Source of the DNA: Mucilaginibacter glaciei
GTDB taxonomy: Bacteria > Bacteroidota > Bacteroidia > Sphingobacteriales > Sphingobacteriaceae
Assembly: GCF_014773245.1 (NCBI RefSeq)
Contig: NZ_JACWMX010000006.1
Coordinates: 248,001 to 312,000 of the forward strand
Direction of reading: 5' to 3'
Length of the DNA stretch: 64,000 nt
In this document: positions 17,336-26,717 of the stretch, in pieces
How positions within the stretch are numbered: the first letter of the stretch is position 1
How the letters are laid out: every line of letters begins with the position of its first letter
The notes under the pieces: generated by a model
What the model was told of the DNA's origin: nothing
Databases searched by the model: none
What the model saw: the letters and a program-made list of their open reading frames with translations, nothing else
Translations under genes and position numbers: made by a program

Positions 17336-18586
17336 TTAAAAAATTTCGCCAACGGTTACAAAAACCCCTTTCGACCCCTGGTTGCCAAATCCGTAATCTA
17401 TCGCGATATTGGTTTTTGATACCTTGTTAAGTTTAATGCGCAGCCCTGCACCGTAGCCGGGCTGTACCCTTTGTAATGGTGTACCAGGCGCACTGGAGAA
17501 TGACTCAGCATTAATGAATGCTACGCCGCCTAATAAACCATTGCGGGATATGGCATACCTGTATTCGCTTTCGGCATAAACCATTTGCGCGCCACGGAAA
17601 CGGCCCTGTATGTAACCCCTCCCTGTACCGTTGTACTGATCCCATGTATTAGCGGGCAGATCAAGGTAAGGCGGCTCGCCGTTAAGCACAAGCCAATCGT
17701 AACTCCAAAAGGCCAGTACATTTTTTGAGCCTGCAGGGAAACGGCAGTATTTGCGTACATCAACCACTAATGATCGCCAAGAGGAAGTGCTGCCTAAAAA
17801 TTCTTTATTATCCCGGTAAAGCAATGCCGTATAAAAACCACGGGTAGGATTAATAGAGTTATCACGCATATCTATCAGTGCATTTAGCGTAATACCTGTT
17901 GATGTGGTGCTTTGCTGGGGGCCATAGCGCGCATAGTCACTGAGGCTGCCATCGGGGTTACCCTCTTCTTCCACCCCTAAATGCTTGTCTACAATAAAAC
18001 CTGCACCAGCATACAAGTTACCGGTAATATGTTTCAGGATGGTTTCATAAAAGCGGAACAGCGTGTAATCCATCGCGTTATTGTTTTTTGCCGATGAATT
18101 ACTGCCCAGCCCGAAAGTGCTTTGCGGATATTTATAAAATTTTATATCGCCTATAAAATTATAGTTATTGTCGGTTGTCCAGATGTTGGATTGTATGGGA
18201 ATGATGATCTGTTTACGCTGTGTATAAGCCGCGTTTGAGGATATGGTTGAGATGCGCGAGTCGGGCCCGGTGCGGAAAGCCACATTGCCCGATAGGGTTA
18301 CCGCCAGTTTAGTTTGCAAGGTGTAGCCAATAGCGGGCAATACTGAATACACGGGCTTGGTGCCGATAACCGTTGCCTTATTTTCGACAGCCTTATGCTT
18401 ATTGAATACCGAACTAATCACATCGTAAAGATCCTTTTGCCTGATAGTATCATTTTGCAGGGCCACCAGTGTATCGTTCAGCCGCTGCTGCGTAAAGGGG
18501 ATGTTCGATTTTCTATCCTGCGCGTTCAGCATGGCCGGGCATAAAAACCCGAGGACCGTTATAAAAATTACCGCACGAATAGTCAT
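17336..18586 (-). CDS. Omp85/BamA-TamA-like outer membrane barrel without POTRA
   Basis: The 416-residue protein has a signal peptide ending near LNAQ (residue 23), a linker of about 60 residues and then a 16-strand-like barrel. The Omp85 C-terminal signature is seen in GRGYIQGRFRGAQMVYAESE (about 312-331), which carries the RGY/RG and acidic residue pattern of the surface-antigen domain. There are no POTRA repeats, so it is more like a short patatin-less Omp85 than BamA. It is the last chromosomal gene before the phage. Confidence 0.8.
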   Translation of the reverse strand: MTIRAVIFITVLGFLCPAMLNAQDRKSNIPFTQQRLNDTLVALQNDTIRQKDLYDVISSVFNKHKAVENKATVIGTKPVYSVLPAIGYTLQTKLAVTLSGNVAFRTGPDSRISTISSNAAYTQRKQIIIPIQSNIWTTDNNYNFIGDIKFYKYPQSTFGLGSNSSAKNNNAMDYTLFRFYETILKHITGNLYAGAGFIVDKHLGVEEEGNPDGSLSDYARYGPQQSTTSTGITLNALIDMRDNSINPTRGFYTALLYRDNKEFLGSTSSWRSLVVDVRKYCRFPAGSKNVLAFWSYDWLVLNGEPPYLDLPANTWDQYNGTGRGYIQGRFRGAQMVYAESEYRYAISRNGLLGGVAFINAESFSSAPGTPLQRVQPGYGAGLRIKLNKVSKTNIAIDYGFGNQGSKGVFVTVGEIF

Positions 18587-18779
18587 TAATTTAAGTAGTG
18601 GGTGTTACTGATTGACAGATTGTTCAAATATATAGGTTTTGTGTACCGGTTGGCTATTTTGGCTGGCAAATGAGTTATGCCACGATAGATAATTGCATAA
18701 TACAGACATACCTTCTTTTAAAATAAATCCAATAATATTAGCAAATACCAAAACTTTTTCGTACTTTTGAATATAATTT

Positions 18780-18793
18780 ATGCCAATCGGCAT
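18780..18793. promoter_or_regulatory. Palindrome ATGCCAATCGGCAT before the terminase genes
   Basis: The 14-base imperfect palindrome lies 23 bases upstream of the small terminase start. The identical sequence, preceded by TTTGAAT-like bases, recurs at 33174-33187 before the head-protease gene. It may be an operator shared by two phage transcription units. Confidence 0.5.
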
Positions 18794-18816
18794 TTTAAAC
18801 ATAAACTAACATCTTC

Positions 18817-19275
18817 ATGCATTACGTCTACCAACCTACGGAGTTTGCCCGGCGGATCGATGCCTATTTCACGCACATTAAAGGCGAATACCACATTGAG
18901 CAGCTACCGGAAAAACCTGCCGATAAAAAACCGGAAGTAACAGAAAAGATTATATGGGACCGCCTGCCCGAACCTGCACTCTTAACCGGCCTTGCCTTGC
19001 ACCTCGGCTTTGGTAGCAAGCAGGAAATGGAAGAATATGAATTGAAGGGCAAGCACAAATTACAACTACGAAAGGCCCGCCTAAAGATAGAATCTGAATA
19101 TGAAAAACGCTTATCGCAGGCATCACCTACCGGTGCGATATTCGCTTTAAGAAGCATGGGATGGGCAGATAAAACAGACACTGCGACTAATAATAACACC
19201 GCCACAATTGAGCGGGCGGTAATAATTGAATCCGGCCCCGCATTAGCAGGCAACGAAAAAGACGTACTGCTGTAA
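18817..19275 (+). CDS. Phage terminase small subunit
   Basis: The 152-residue protein has a helical N-terminal DNA-binding part and the terminase small-subunit ending QASPTGAIFALRSMGWADK (about 113-131), which is characteristic of this family. It recognises phage DNA and recruits the large subunit. The large subunit follows after about 70 bases. It is the first gene of the phage unit, and the palindrome at 18780 sits just upstream. Confidence 0.85.
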   Translation: MHYVYQPTEFARRIDAYFTHIKGEYHIEQLPEKPADKKPEVTEKIIWDRLPEPALLTGLALHLGFGSKQEMEEYELKGKHKLQLRKARLKIESEYEKRLSQASPTGAIFALRSMGWADKTDTATNNNTATIERAVIIESGPALAGNEKDVLL

Positions 19276-19345
19276 CCGAACATTACGACGGGTTTTTTGC
19301 TCCAGTTATACGTGCCTTTAACTATCAATCCTATTGAATTCACCT

Positions 19346-20560
19346 ATGAAAACCAGCTCCTTATTTAAACACAATTACCAATCAACAGCGCAGGTGATTA
19401 TCAACCAGGGTGGCACCAGCTCGGGTAAAACCTATGCAATTGTACAGGTACTTTTTAGCCTGGCTATTACTCAAAAGGTTGTGATCACCGTTGTCGGGCA
19501 GGATATCCCCAACCTCAAATCGGGAGTAATGCGCGATGCCGCCGCCGTGCATGGCAGTTCGCCGGTCTTTCAGGGCGCGGTAAAGAACTTAAACAAAACA
19601 GACCGTATCTATGAGTTTGATAACGGCAGTTTGATCGAATTTAAATCATACGGCAATGCGCAGGATGCAAAAAGCGGCAAAAGAGATTATCTTTTTGTAA
19701 ACGAAGCCAACGGCATTGAATGGGACATATACACCGAGCTGGCCCTGCGTACCCGTAAGCGCATTTTTATTGATTACAACCCTAATAGCGGCTTTTGGGC
19801 GCACGAGAAACTAATTGGCAAACCGGGCGTTGAACTGATTATATCCGACCATAGACATAACCCATTTTTAGATGATAATACGCGCCATAAGATCGAGTCG
19901 CTAAAAAATGAAGACGAGGAGCTATGGAAGGTCTATGCTCGCGGCCTCACCGGCCGTGTAACCGGGTTGATTTTTAGTAAATGGAGCATTTGCGAGGCTA
20001 TACCGCCCGATGCTAAATTGTTAGCAGCAGGCCTGGATTTCGGCTATAGTCAAGACGAAACCGGTTGCCTGCTGGTGTATAAGCAAAACGGTGAGCTTTG
20101 GATTGAGGAATTGCTTTACGAAACCGAATTGACCAATACGGATATTTCCAAAAGATTGAGCAAAGCGGGTTTAAAAAAATCAACCCCTGTTATCGCCGAT
20201 AGTGCCGAGCCAAAATCTATTGAAGAGTTAAGGCGTTTAGGCTGGCAAATAACAGGTGCCAAAAAAGGCGCAGACAGCGTAAATCATTCGATAGATATCC
20301 TCAAGCGCTATCATCTTAACGTTACCCGCAACAGCCTAAACCTGCGCAAGGAACTTGAAAAATACAAATGGAAAACTGATAAAAGCGGCCATAGCACCAA
20401 CCAGCCCATTGACACCTGTAACCACCTGATAGACCCTTTAAGGTATGTTGCACTTAACATGCTAAAGTTAAAACCTATAAAACCAAACACTACCCGACTA
20501 CCATATGCCCCATCTTCCTATCAAGGTAGCGTTTACGAGGAATTGATTGGGATGGCATAA
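19346..20560 (+). CDS. Phage terminase large subunit
   Basis: I use ATG 19346 (MKTSSLFKHNYQ); a TTG at 19334 would add four residues. The ATPase half has Walker A in GGTSSGKTYAIVQ (about 23-35) and a Walker B-type YLFVNEANGIEWD (about 118). The RNase H-like nuclease half begins with AAGLDFGYSQDE (about 229), has VIADSAEPKSIEEL (about 288) and ends with DTCNHLIDPLRYVAL (about 370). It packages DNA into proheads. The family resembles PBSX/XtmB-type terminases. All main acidic residues are present, so the gene looks functional. Confidence 0.93.
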   Translation: MKTSSLFKHNYQSTAQVIINQGGTSSGKTYAIVQVLFSLAITQKVVITVVGQDIPNLKSGVMRDAAAVHGSSPVFQGAVKNLNKTDRIYEFDNGSLIEFKSYGNAQDAKSGKRDYLFVNEANGIEWDIYTELALRTRKRIFIDYNPNSGFWAHEKLIGKPGVELIISDHRHNPFLDDNTRHKIESLKNEDEELWKVYARGLTGRVTGLIFSKWSICEAIPPDAKLLAAGLDFGYSQDETGCLLVYKQNGELWIEELLYETELTNTDISKRLSKAGLKKSTPVIADSAEPKSIEELRRLGWQITGAKKGADSVNHSIDILKRYHLNVTRNSLNLRKELEKYKWKTDKSGHSTNQPIDTCNHLIDPLRYVALNMLKLKPIKPNTTRLPYAPSSYQGSVYEELIGMA

Positions 20561-20643
20561 TGGGCGCCCCGCCTGCCCCCCCTGCCGAGAGGAGATCTAA
20601 GAAAATCAGTATAATCATTTAAATCAAAATAATCACAAAACAG

Positions 20644-21291
20644 ATGATAGAAAAAACCCTCCGCACAACCACCGGAAAGCTAAACCTCAAACTCCCCTCA
20701 CAGCTAAGCGAAGTTACCCTGGGGCAAATGATAGCCCTGCAGGAAAGTAAAGACTTGGGCGACCTGGAAGCCATCAGCATCCTTTCGGGAGTGCCGGTGA
20801 GCGATCTGCAATCGGTAGTGAATGCCAATGATTTTATGGATTTTGCCGATGCCGTGTTATCCCTGTCGCATCAGATCAAATATTTATACAATAGCGATGA
20901 GATCCCAAAAACAGTCGCGCTGATGATTGATGATAAAATCGTTACCGTTAACGTAATCCGCAACCTTTCTTTAGAGCCTGCGGGTGCCTTTATGGCCGCA
21001 AGGGACATTATCAGCGACGAGATCACTGCGCACATCAATCTGTACGGCGAAGAGAACTGGCAGGATTATTTTAACCCTTCGCTTACGGCCTGCTGCAAAG
21101 TATTGGGTTACTACCTATACTGCCGGGCAACCGGCAAACACTACAACGAGTACGCCGCCGCCGACTTTGCCGAAGCCATTAAACAACTTAGGGTAACGGA
21201 GGCGCTGCCCATAGCCAAACATTTTTTTATGAACTATCCCAACTTATCGAAACCGAGAATCGGCTTCTGGCGTCGGCTGTTACGGCTTTAG
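20644..21291 (+). CDS. Phage tail assembly chaperone, short form
   Basis: The 215-residue zero-frame product is soluble and helical (SEVTLGQMIALQESKDLGDL, FMDFADAVLSLSHQIK, ADFAEAIKQLRVTEALPIAK). Its position after terminase and before the tail genes, together with an overlapping open frame in -1, is the layout of gpG/gpGT-type tail chaperones. The last 20 residues after the T7 run (MNYPNLSKPRIGFWRRLLRL) are used only when no shift occurs. The family itself was not recognised from motifs; the call rests on layout. Confidence 0.7.
   Translation: MIEKTLRTTTGKLNLKLPSQLSEVTLGQMIALQESKDLGDLEAISILSGVPVSDLQSVVNANDFMDFADAVLSLSHQIKYLYNSDEIPKTVALMIDDKIVTVNVIRNLSLEPAGAFMAARDIISDEITAHINLYGEENWQDYFNPSLTACCKVLGYYLYCRATGKHYNEYAAADFAEAIKQLRVTEALPIAKHFFMNYPNLSKPRIGFWRRLLRL
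21222..21228 (+). other. Programmed -1 frameshift slippery site TTTTTTT
   Basis: The T heptamer is placed as T TTT TTT relative to the zero frame (codons cat ttt ttt), which fits the X XXY YYZ slippery rule exactly. A shift there enters a frame open to 21485. Confidence 0.7.
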
Positions 21292-21485
21292 AGAAACGGG
21301 CCGGTGTGCAAGCTTTCGAAAAGTTCAAATACATCAACACCGTCAATTCCCTGGCCGGCGGTGATATCACCAAATGGGAAAGCATCCTGGCCATGCCTTA
21401 TGAACGCATCCTCACTAAACTACTCCTTAACAAAACAGAAGCCGAGTACCAAAAGAGATATATGGAGATGAGCAGCGGGCAGTAA
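21228..21485 (+). CDS. Frameshift extension of the tail chaperone (long form)
   Basis: The -1 frame is open from 21192 to the TAA at 21483-21485. After slippage it adds 85 residues to the first 195 of the upstream frame, giving a fusion of about 280 residues. The extension has good coding composition (YELSQLIETENRLLAS, FEKFKYINTVNSLAGGDITK, AEYQKRYMEMSSGQ) and no plausible own start. In lambda-like phages the long form binds the tape measure. An uncorrected indel in the T run is the alternative explanation. Confidence 0.7.
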   Translation, partial: YELSQLIETENRLLASAVTALEKRAGVQAFEKFKYINTVNSLAGGDITKWESILAMPYERILTKLLLNKTEAEYQKRYMEMSSGQ

Positions 21486-21544
21486 TAAACAGATGTAATT
21501 CCGACCGAGCGAGAGCGAGGAGAAATGACAGGTCGCTGATTTCC

Positions 21545-21582
21545 AATCACTAATTCACTAACTCATTAATTCGCTAATTAAT
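21545..21582 (+). repeat. CACTAAT leader repeat
   Basis: AATCACTAATTCACTAACTC followed by ATTAATTCGCTAATTAAT runs up to the start codon of the next gene. It belongs to the same family as at 6196, 33304, 36665 and 37593. Confidence 0.5.
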
Positions 21583-21584
21583 CC

Positions 21585-22028
21585 ATGCGCAACCAAATAG
21601 AAGCTATCACCCAAACACTTACCGGCGCGCCGTCGTTTTTGTACGGTACCGAAAAAGAACTGAACACCCTGGCAGACGATGCGGCCTTCCCCTGCGTAAT
21701 GCTTTACCCCTTGCAGCCCATTGTGGTATCGCCGCAGGTAAATGGCTCGGTCAATAATATTTTCACCATTTACATAGAGTTTTTGTACAAAACTGAATTT
21801 GGCCAGTTTACCGCCCAAAACGAGGCTTACGTGCAACAGGCCATGTATATGGCTAACCAGTTTATGGTAAAGGCTGCCAAATACCGCGATGGTGACGGCC
21901 GTTACTTCCGCGTCAAAGCCGGTGAAAAGGCCAAGTGCTTGCCCGTGTACAATAAATTTGATGTGAATACCACCGGCGTGGGCCTCACCATTACCCTCAG
22001 TACCATGTATTATGAATCTTTTAGCTGA
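21585..22028 (+). CDS. Phage tail protein, possible tail terminator/completion protein
   Basis: The 147-residue protein has an N-terminal helix (NQIEAITQTLTGAPSFLYG), then beta strands (AAFPCVMLYPLQPIVV, NIFTIYIEFLYKTEF) and ends in a hydrophobic strand (VGLTITLSTMYYESF). Size and strand pattern resemble tail terminator proteins that cap the tube. It lies between the chaperone pair and a large tail protein. The assignment is by position and shape only. Confidence 0.5.
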   Translation: MRNQIEAITQTLTGAPSFLYGTEKELNTLADDAAFPCVMLYPLQPIVVSPQVNGSVNNIFTIYIEFLYKTEFGQFTAQNEAYVQQAMYMANQFMVKAAKYRDGDGRYFRVKAGEKAKCLPVYNKFDVNTTGVGLTITLSTMYYESFS

Positions 22029-22093
22029 GGCATAAGAACCAAAACCTCCCGGAACCAACTATCGCCTATAGCAACAAAAAAAACCTTACGAAA

Positions 22094-24148
22094 ATGTCAC
22101 TCATAGCAAGTATAGATTATAGCAGCACCTACCAAAACGGCACCCAGGTAAACGGGCGGGTGTACATTACCCTTACCGATGCCACGACAGGCCGGCCTGT
22201 TAATGGCGATTACGTACCCGTAAGCTACCAGGTGATAGAAAACGGGGTTATTAACAACTACACCGTGAGCATCCCCGGGCAAAGCATTGCCATATACACG
22301 GGTTTGCTTACAGATACCAACCCGCTTAACCCATACTACGTAACTTTTTCAGTTACGTTTGTTGGAGCCGTGCCTGCCCCCGCCCCACCCGTAAATACCT
22401 GCGATCTGCTCATTAGTTCTGTAGTGCCTATCCAGCCAGAAAGTGCCCCCGGTGCAGCCGACGGGCAGATCAGGGTTAATGCCACATCCAGCTATCTGCC
22501 CATTTTGTACAGCACAGATCAGCTTACCTACCAGTCGTCAAATATATTTACAGGGTTGGCCGCCGGGTTGGTAACCGTTTATGCAAAGGATGCCAATAAC
22601 TGCACTGCTCAGCAATCTGTCGATGTAACGGGGTTAAATAATCTGTTGCTTGCCGATCCGTCAGTAACGCTTATCGGGGGCAACATCTCCCGTTGGAATG
22701 CAGCCTTCAACCCGGTAGTTTTTACTTATCAGCGTAAAGATTTTGGCGTGTTGGCTGTGCAGGAACACCCTGCAAGTGGCAAGGCCCTGGTAACCGTAAA
22801 CGCAGCGAATACAGCCGCAATTGTTAAAGGCGATAAGGTTTACCTGAAGGCGGGCGCCTACCGGGGTGTTTATGAAACTGAAGTTACAGTAAGCCCTAAC
22901 CAACTGATCATAAACACGCCCTACAATGGCCCCGCCACGGGTTTTATCAACATTAACCGGCTGCGGCACTATTATAAGATCATTACACAGATCACCTATT
23001 TTGATAAATTAACCGGGGCGCAAAGCACTATCACCGCCAGCAACAGGCCCAATAATGAAGGCGTAACCCGTGCCGATCTTTCTAACTTTTTGCAAAGCAT
23101 TTTGCGCCCTATAGACGATAGCGATTACACCCAAAGTAACTACCGCGATGATAACCTGAGTGCCAGTTACCGGGTAGCCTACGCAGAAGAGTGGGACGAG
23201 GGCGGCGAGGCCAAAAGATCGGCGTTCATCTGTTTAAGCCATCCGTTTTATGTACTTTATGCGGCTAAACAATTAGGTGAGCGCTACGGTGGCAACCTGG
23301 CCGCCTACGTGCCGTTTAGCGCGGTACCGGCCGGTGCCGAAAAGGCCAAATGGATAACCGATTTTGCCGAACCTGCTTACAGTAATGGCTACCCGTTTGA
23401 CATTGGTTTTATTTACAGCGATGACTTAGTCGGCCGTGACGTCTTTTGTGAAATCACGTTGCTGGATATTAACCGCCGCCACCTGCCAGGCGGCCCGCAA
23501 ACCAGTTACCTGCTCAATGATGATGGGAGCTGGCTATTAAATCAGGACGGCAGCAAACTGGTGATAGCGCGCCAAAATCAAGTAGCCATACCTATACCAC
23601 AGCAGCTGGGATTGAACCGCCTATTGATCAATCAATACTTTACTGCCGATGTTTATTACTTGAATATCACCCTGAAATACACTGACGAAGATGCCGTTAC
23701 CCACACCCTTACTGAAACCCAAACCGTACGGGTTGACGATGCGGTAGATGATCAATCGGTTTACTTGCGCTGGATAGGCCTTACAGGTTGCTGGAACTAC
23801 TACCGCTTTGTTTACAACCAGGAAGTTAGCCTGGATGTACAGAACGCCGTGATCATCAAAAACTACGTGTTCGACTGGGAGAACCAGCAGGGCATCGAAG
23901 AAGTGATTAGCAAAACAGCGGGACAAAAAATAAAAGTAGTAGCCGAAGACCTGGCTGTGGCCGATATCAAGGGGCTGCAATCCATCAAGTACTCGCCAAA
24001 GGTGCAAATGCTCGTCAATAAAAACCCGGTTAAATGGCAAACCATTGTGATCAATACCGCCACCTACAGCGAGTACGATACCCGCAACGGCCAGGCACCA
24101 TTCAGCTTAACGTTTAACCTGCCGGCAATTAATATTCAAACCCAATAG
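22094..24148 (+). CDS. Large phage tail/baseplate protein with SprB-like repeat
   Basis: The 684-residue protein has no signal peptide. Residues about 105-180 form one SprB-type repeat (SAPGAADGQIRVNATSS ... LAAGLVTVYAKDANNCT), a beta-sandwich motif otherwise known from secreted gliding adhesins. The rest is beta-rich with conserved-looking blocks (YYKIITQITYFDKLTG, SAFICLSHPFYVLYAAKQLG, YWNYYRF-like WNYYRFVYNQEVSLD). It sits with the 679-residue protein that follows as a pair of large tail-tip or baseplate components. I do not recognise the family beyond that. Confidence 0.65.
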   Translation: MSLIASIDYSSTYQNGTQVNGRVYITLTDATTGRPVNGDYVPVSYQVIENGVINNYTVSIPGQSIAIYTGLLTDTNPLNPYYVTFSVTFVGAVPAPAPPVNTCDLLISSVVPIQPESAPGAADGQIRVNATSSYLPILYSTDQLTYQSSNIFTGLAAGLVTVYAKDANNCTAQQSVDVTGLNNLLLADPSVTLIGGNISRWNAAFNPVVFTYQRKDFGVLAVQEHPASGKALVTVNAANTAAIVKGDKVYLKAGAYRGVYETEVTVSPNQLIINTPYNGPATGFININRLRHYYKIITQITYFDKLTGAQSTITASNRPNNEGVTRADLSNFLQSILRPIDDSDYTQSNYRDDNLSASYRVAYAEEWDEGGEAKRSAFICLSHPFYVLYAAKQLGERYGGNLAAYVPFSAVPAGAEKAKWITDFAEPAYSNGYPFDIGFIYSDDLVGRDVFCEITLLDINRRHLPGGPQTSYLLNDDGSWLLNQDGSKLVIARQNQVAIPIPQQLGLNRLLINQYFTADVYYLNITLKYTDEDAVTHTLTETQTVRVDDAVDDQSVYLRWIGLTGCWNYYRFVYNQEVSLDVQNAVIIKNYVFDWENQQGIEEVISKTAGQKIKVVAEDLAVADIKGLQSIKYSPKVQMLVNKNPVKWQTIVINTATYSEYDTRNGQAPFSLTFNLPAINIQTQ

Positions 24149-24178
24149 GCCGGTATTACACCAAAGCACCCGCGTTTT

Positions 24179-24637
24179 TTACTTTACTAAGTGGATGCGG
24201 GTAACGGACTTATCGTAATTAGTAGGGCTGGCTACAACCCCTTCTACCGAATAAAGCAATTCATTCGCCTTTGACGTAATGATCGTGTAAGTAGCGTCTC
24301 TAACTGTATTAGATGTTCCGTTACTTATAGCGGTAACATTGGTTAATTTAATTGTGGTGCTTGAAACAGAGTAATTAAATGTTGTATTCACTACGCCCGC
24401 TTTTTTAAAGCTGCCGGTTCCATCCGCATTAAAATTCGCGTATTCCAGGCTACTATTATCGTACTGGTAAGTGAAAGTATCCAAAACTTTTCCATTCGCG
24501 TAGTAATCGTAAATGCGGTAATCAATTCGCCATTCACCAACAATTGTGAAGGTATTGTTAGCCGGTGAATCTTTTCTACAAGAATAAAAAGTTAAACAAA
24601 GTAGTGTAATAAGCAGCAGAGCGTAGATCTTTTTCAT
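24179..24637 (-). CDS. Lipoprotein with lipocalin-like domain (phage cargo)
   Basis: This gene runs opposite to the phage genes around it. The 152-residue protein has a lipoprotein signal with the lipobox FYSC (Cys about 20), then a lipocalin-like beta-barrel pattern beginning FTIVGEWRIDYRIYDYYANG. That start, G-x-W-R-I after a short linker, is typical of Bacteroidota lipocalin-like lipoproteins. It probably alters the lysogen's surface rather than the virion. Orientation and type mark it as a moron gene. Confidence 0.75.
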   Translation of the reverse strand: MKKIYALLLITLLCLTFYSCRKDSPANNTFTIVGEWRIDYRIYDYYANGKVLDTFTYQYDNSSLEYANFNADGTGSFKKAGVVNTTFNYSVSSTTIKLTNVTAISNGTSNTVRDATYTIITSKANELLYSVEGVVASPTNYDKSVTRIHLVK

Positions 24638-24677
24638 GATAAGGTTTTTGCGAAAATAACAAATTTAGTAACATCTA

Positions 24678-26717
24678 ATGAACCAAATCCAACTCTATAT
24701 CAATAATCAATTAGTTGACCTTGCAGACGATAGCCCCATTGCGCTCACTTTCCAGATCAACAACCTGGCCGAGGTGAAAAACCAGCAGGGCAATACCAGC
24801 AACCAGTTCAAACTGCCGCTTACGCAGCGTAACAGGCAGATTTTAGGCTTCCCGGATGATGTGGCCTTTGCCACAGCCGCACCTTATGATAATTATGAAG
24901 CCAAAATTGTGCAGGACGGGTTAGAGATCATCCCTTATGGTTTGGCCACTTTAAACGGCATCGAACAGGATAACGCCAACATAACCATATTGAGCGGCAA
25001 CGTAGATTTTTTTGATGCCATTAGCGGCAAACTGTATGACATGGGCGATGAAACCACCGCCTACGGTGCCAACCATCCATTCAAAAAATGGGAGCATAAC
25101 TGGAATGTAGCCAACGTGGTAGCCTCGCAAACCCATACAGAGGGCTGGATATGGCCGGTGGTTGATTACGGCAACCTGCTTTACAATTTCGCGGGGCAGT
25201 GCGAGGTAAATGTGCGTTACCTGCGCCCCGGCTTTTTCATCAAAACCGCCATTGATATGTTGCTGGCCGCCAATGGATACAAAGGGGTGGGATCGTTAAT
25301 GGAAGACCCGCTGTACCCGCTGCTCATTGCACAGTTCAGCAACAATACATTTGAACATGGCACCGAGTATCAGAACAAGGCTAACCCCTACGGACTGGAA
25401 GCGGCCATTGGCCAAAAACTGAATGTTAGCCACATCCCGATATATGATAATAAGGGTAACATCCCGTTCAATGCCATGATCAAAGATCCGGCCGGGCAGT
25501 TTGCCGGGGGCACCACCTTTACGGCCAAACAGATCAGCAATGTGGAGGTTAAGCTCACCATTCCGGCACTCCGTTTTGAAGGCCGGGTAACGGGCAGCCA
25601 CCCGTCATCGTTAAAAATAAGCATTTTTTATACCGATGCGGGCACCACCATTTCACTGGCCGAAACCGACTTTGATTTTGCAGGCGGTTTTGAGCGTTTA
25701 AGCGGTAGCGGCGGAAGCATCAGGGGATACCGCAATTTTTCCAACACAGTATTATCGGCATCGGTAGATCTGGCCGCAGGTAACCAGCTCAGAGTAGGCT
25801 ACGAATTTTTTGGCGACAGGCCCGCCTACTTCAGCATCGAAACCGGGGCAACCCTGACCATCATCCCTACCAGCAAAGGCATTTTATACGGGCAGGATAT
25901 TCAGTGCGAGCGCATCTTCCCGGATATCAGCCAAAAGGACCTGCTTAAAGATGTGCTACAGCGTTTTGGTGTTGTTTGCCAAACGGATACCAATACCCGT
26001 ACTATCAACTTTGCATCTTTCAGGGACATTGTAGGTAACATACCCGTGGCCCAAAACTGGACTAATAAGTGTTTGAACCAGGGCAAAAGCGTGGCTTTCC
26101 AGCTGGGAAATTATGCGCAGGTAAATTATTTGAAATATAAAGACGACGAGGCCGTATTACCCAAAGGCTTTGCCGATGCCCGGATAACCGTGGCCGATAA
26201 GACCCTGCCCGCCACGGCCGACCTGTTTGAGAGCCAGTTTGCCCCTACTCTTAACCGCCCCTACATTGGCGGCAGCATCGCCCAGATAAAAATGACAGAA
26301 GGTGCCGACGAGGACAACGATTTTAATATCGGGGTATCGCCACGTGTATTGATCAATAAAACCATAGACCTTCGCGAACACGGCGGCAAAACCATCAAAT
26401 TCACCGATGGCAACCCCGCGCATGACCATGTGGTGAACAGCGCCGTATCCGTCCCCTACTTTTACCGTACGGATATGACCGGTAAAAGCCTGCACTGGGA
26501 CGACCTGCGCAAGCAATATTACCCCGAACTGGAGAAGATATTGAAGCAAACCAAAAAGGTAGAACGTTACTTTATGCTCTCGCCCCGGGATATTTTAACA
26601 CTTGATCTGTTAGTCCCAGTTTACCTGGAGCAGGATAGCGCCTATTATTACATTAACAAGATAGACAGCTGGCGCAAAGGGCAGCCCGTAAAGGTGGAAC
26701 TGGTGAAACTGGGTTAA
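24678..26717 (+). CDS. Large phage tail/baseplate protein
   Basis: The 679-residue protein starts MNQIQLYINNQLVDLADDSP and early on has FQINNLAEVKNQQGNTSNQFKLP-like text seen in Bacteroidota phage tail proteins. Later blocks include a carbohydrate-binding-like beta stretch (SLKISIFYTDAGTTISLAET) and a C-terminal part (YFMLSPRDILTLDLLVPVYL) suited to a tail-tip hub. It has no signal peptide. The function is inferred from position between the chaperones and tape measure. Confidence 0.65.
   Translation: MNQIQLYINNQLVDLADDSPIALTFQINNLAEVKNQQGNTSNQFKLPLTQRNRQILGFPDDVAFATAAPYDNYEAKIVQDGLEIIPYGLATLNGIEQDNANITILSGNVDFFDAISGKLYDMGDETTAYGANHPFKKWEHNWNVANVVASQTHTEGWIWPVVDYGNLLYNFAGQCEVNVRYLRPGFFIKTAIDMLLAANGYKGVGSLMEDPLYPLLIAQFSNNTFEHGTEYQNKANPYGLEAAIGQKLNVSHIPIYDNKGNIPFNAMIKDPAGQFAGGTTFTAKQISNVEVKLTIPALRFEGRVTGSHPSSLKISIFYTDAGTTISLAETDFDFAGGFERLSGSGGSIRGYRNFSNTVLSASVDLAAGNQLRVGYEFFGDRPAYFSIETGATLTIIPTSKGILYGQDIQCERIFPDISQKDLLKDVLQRFGVVCQTDTNTRTINFASFRDIVGNIPVAQNWTNKCLNQGKSVAFQLGNYAQVNYLKYKDDEAVLPKGFADARITVADKTLPATADLFESQFAPTLNRPYIGGSIAQIKMTEGADEDNDFNIGVSPRVLINKTIDLREHGGKTIKFTDGNPAHDHVVNSAVSVPYFYRTDMTGKSLHWDDLRKQYYPELEKILKQTKKVERYFMLSPRDILTLDLLVPVYLEQDSAYYYINKIDSWRKGQPVKVELVKLG

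Noticed and set aside
18587..18816. Left attachment site of the phage (copy of the tRNA-Leu 3' end)
   Set aside because: I searched the left flank by eye for the terminal tRNA-Leu bases and found none.
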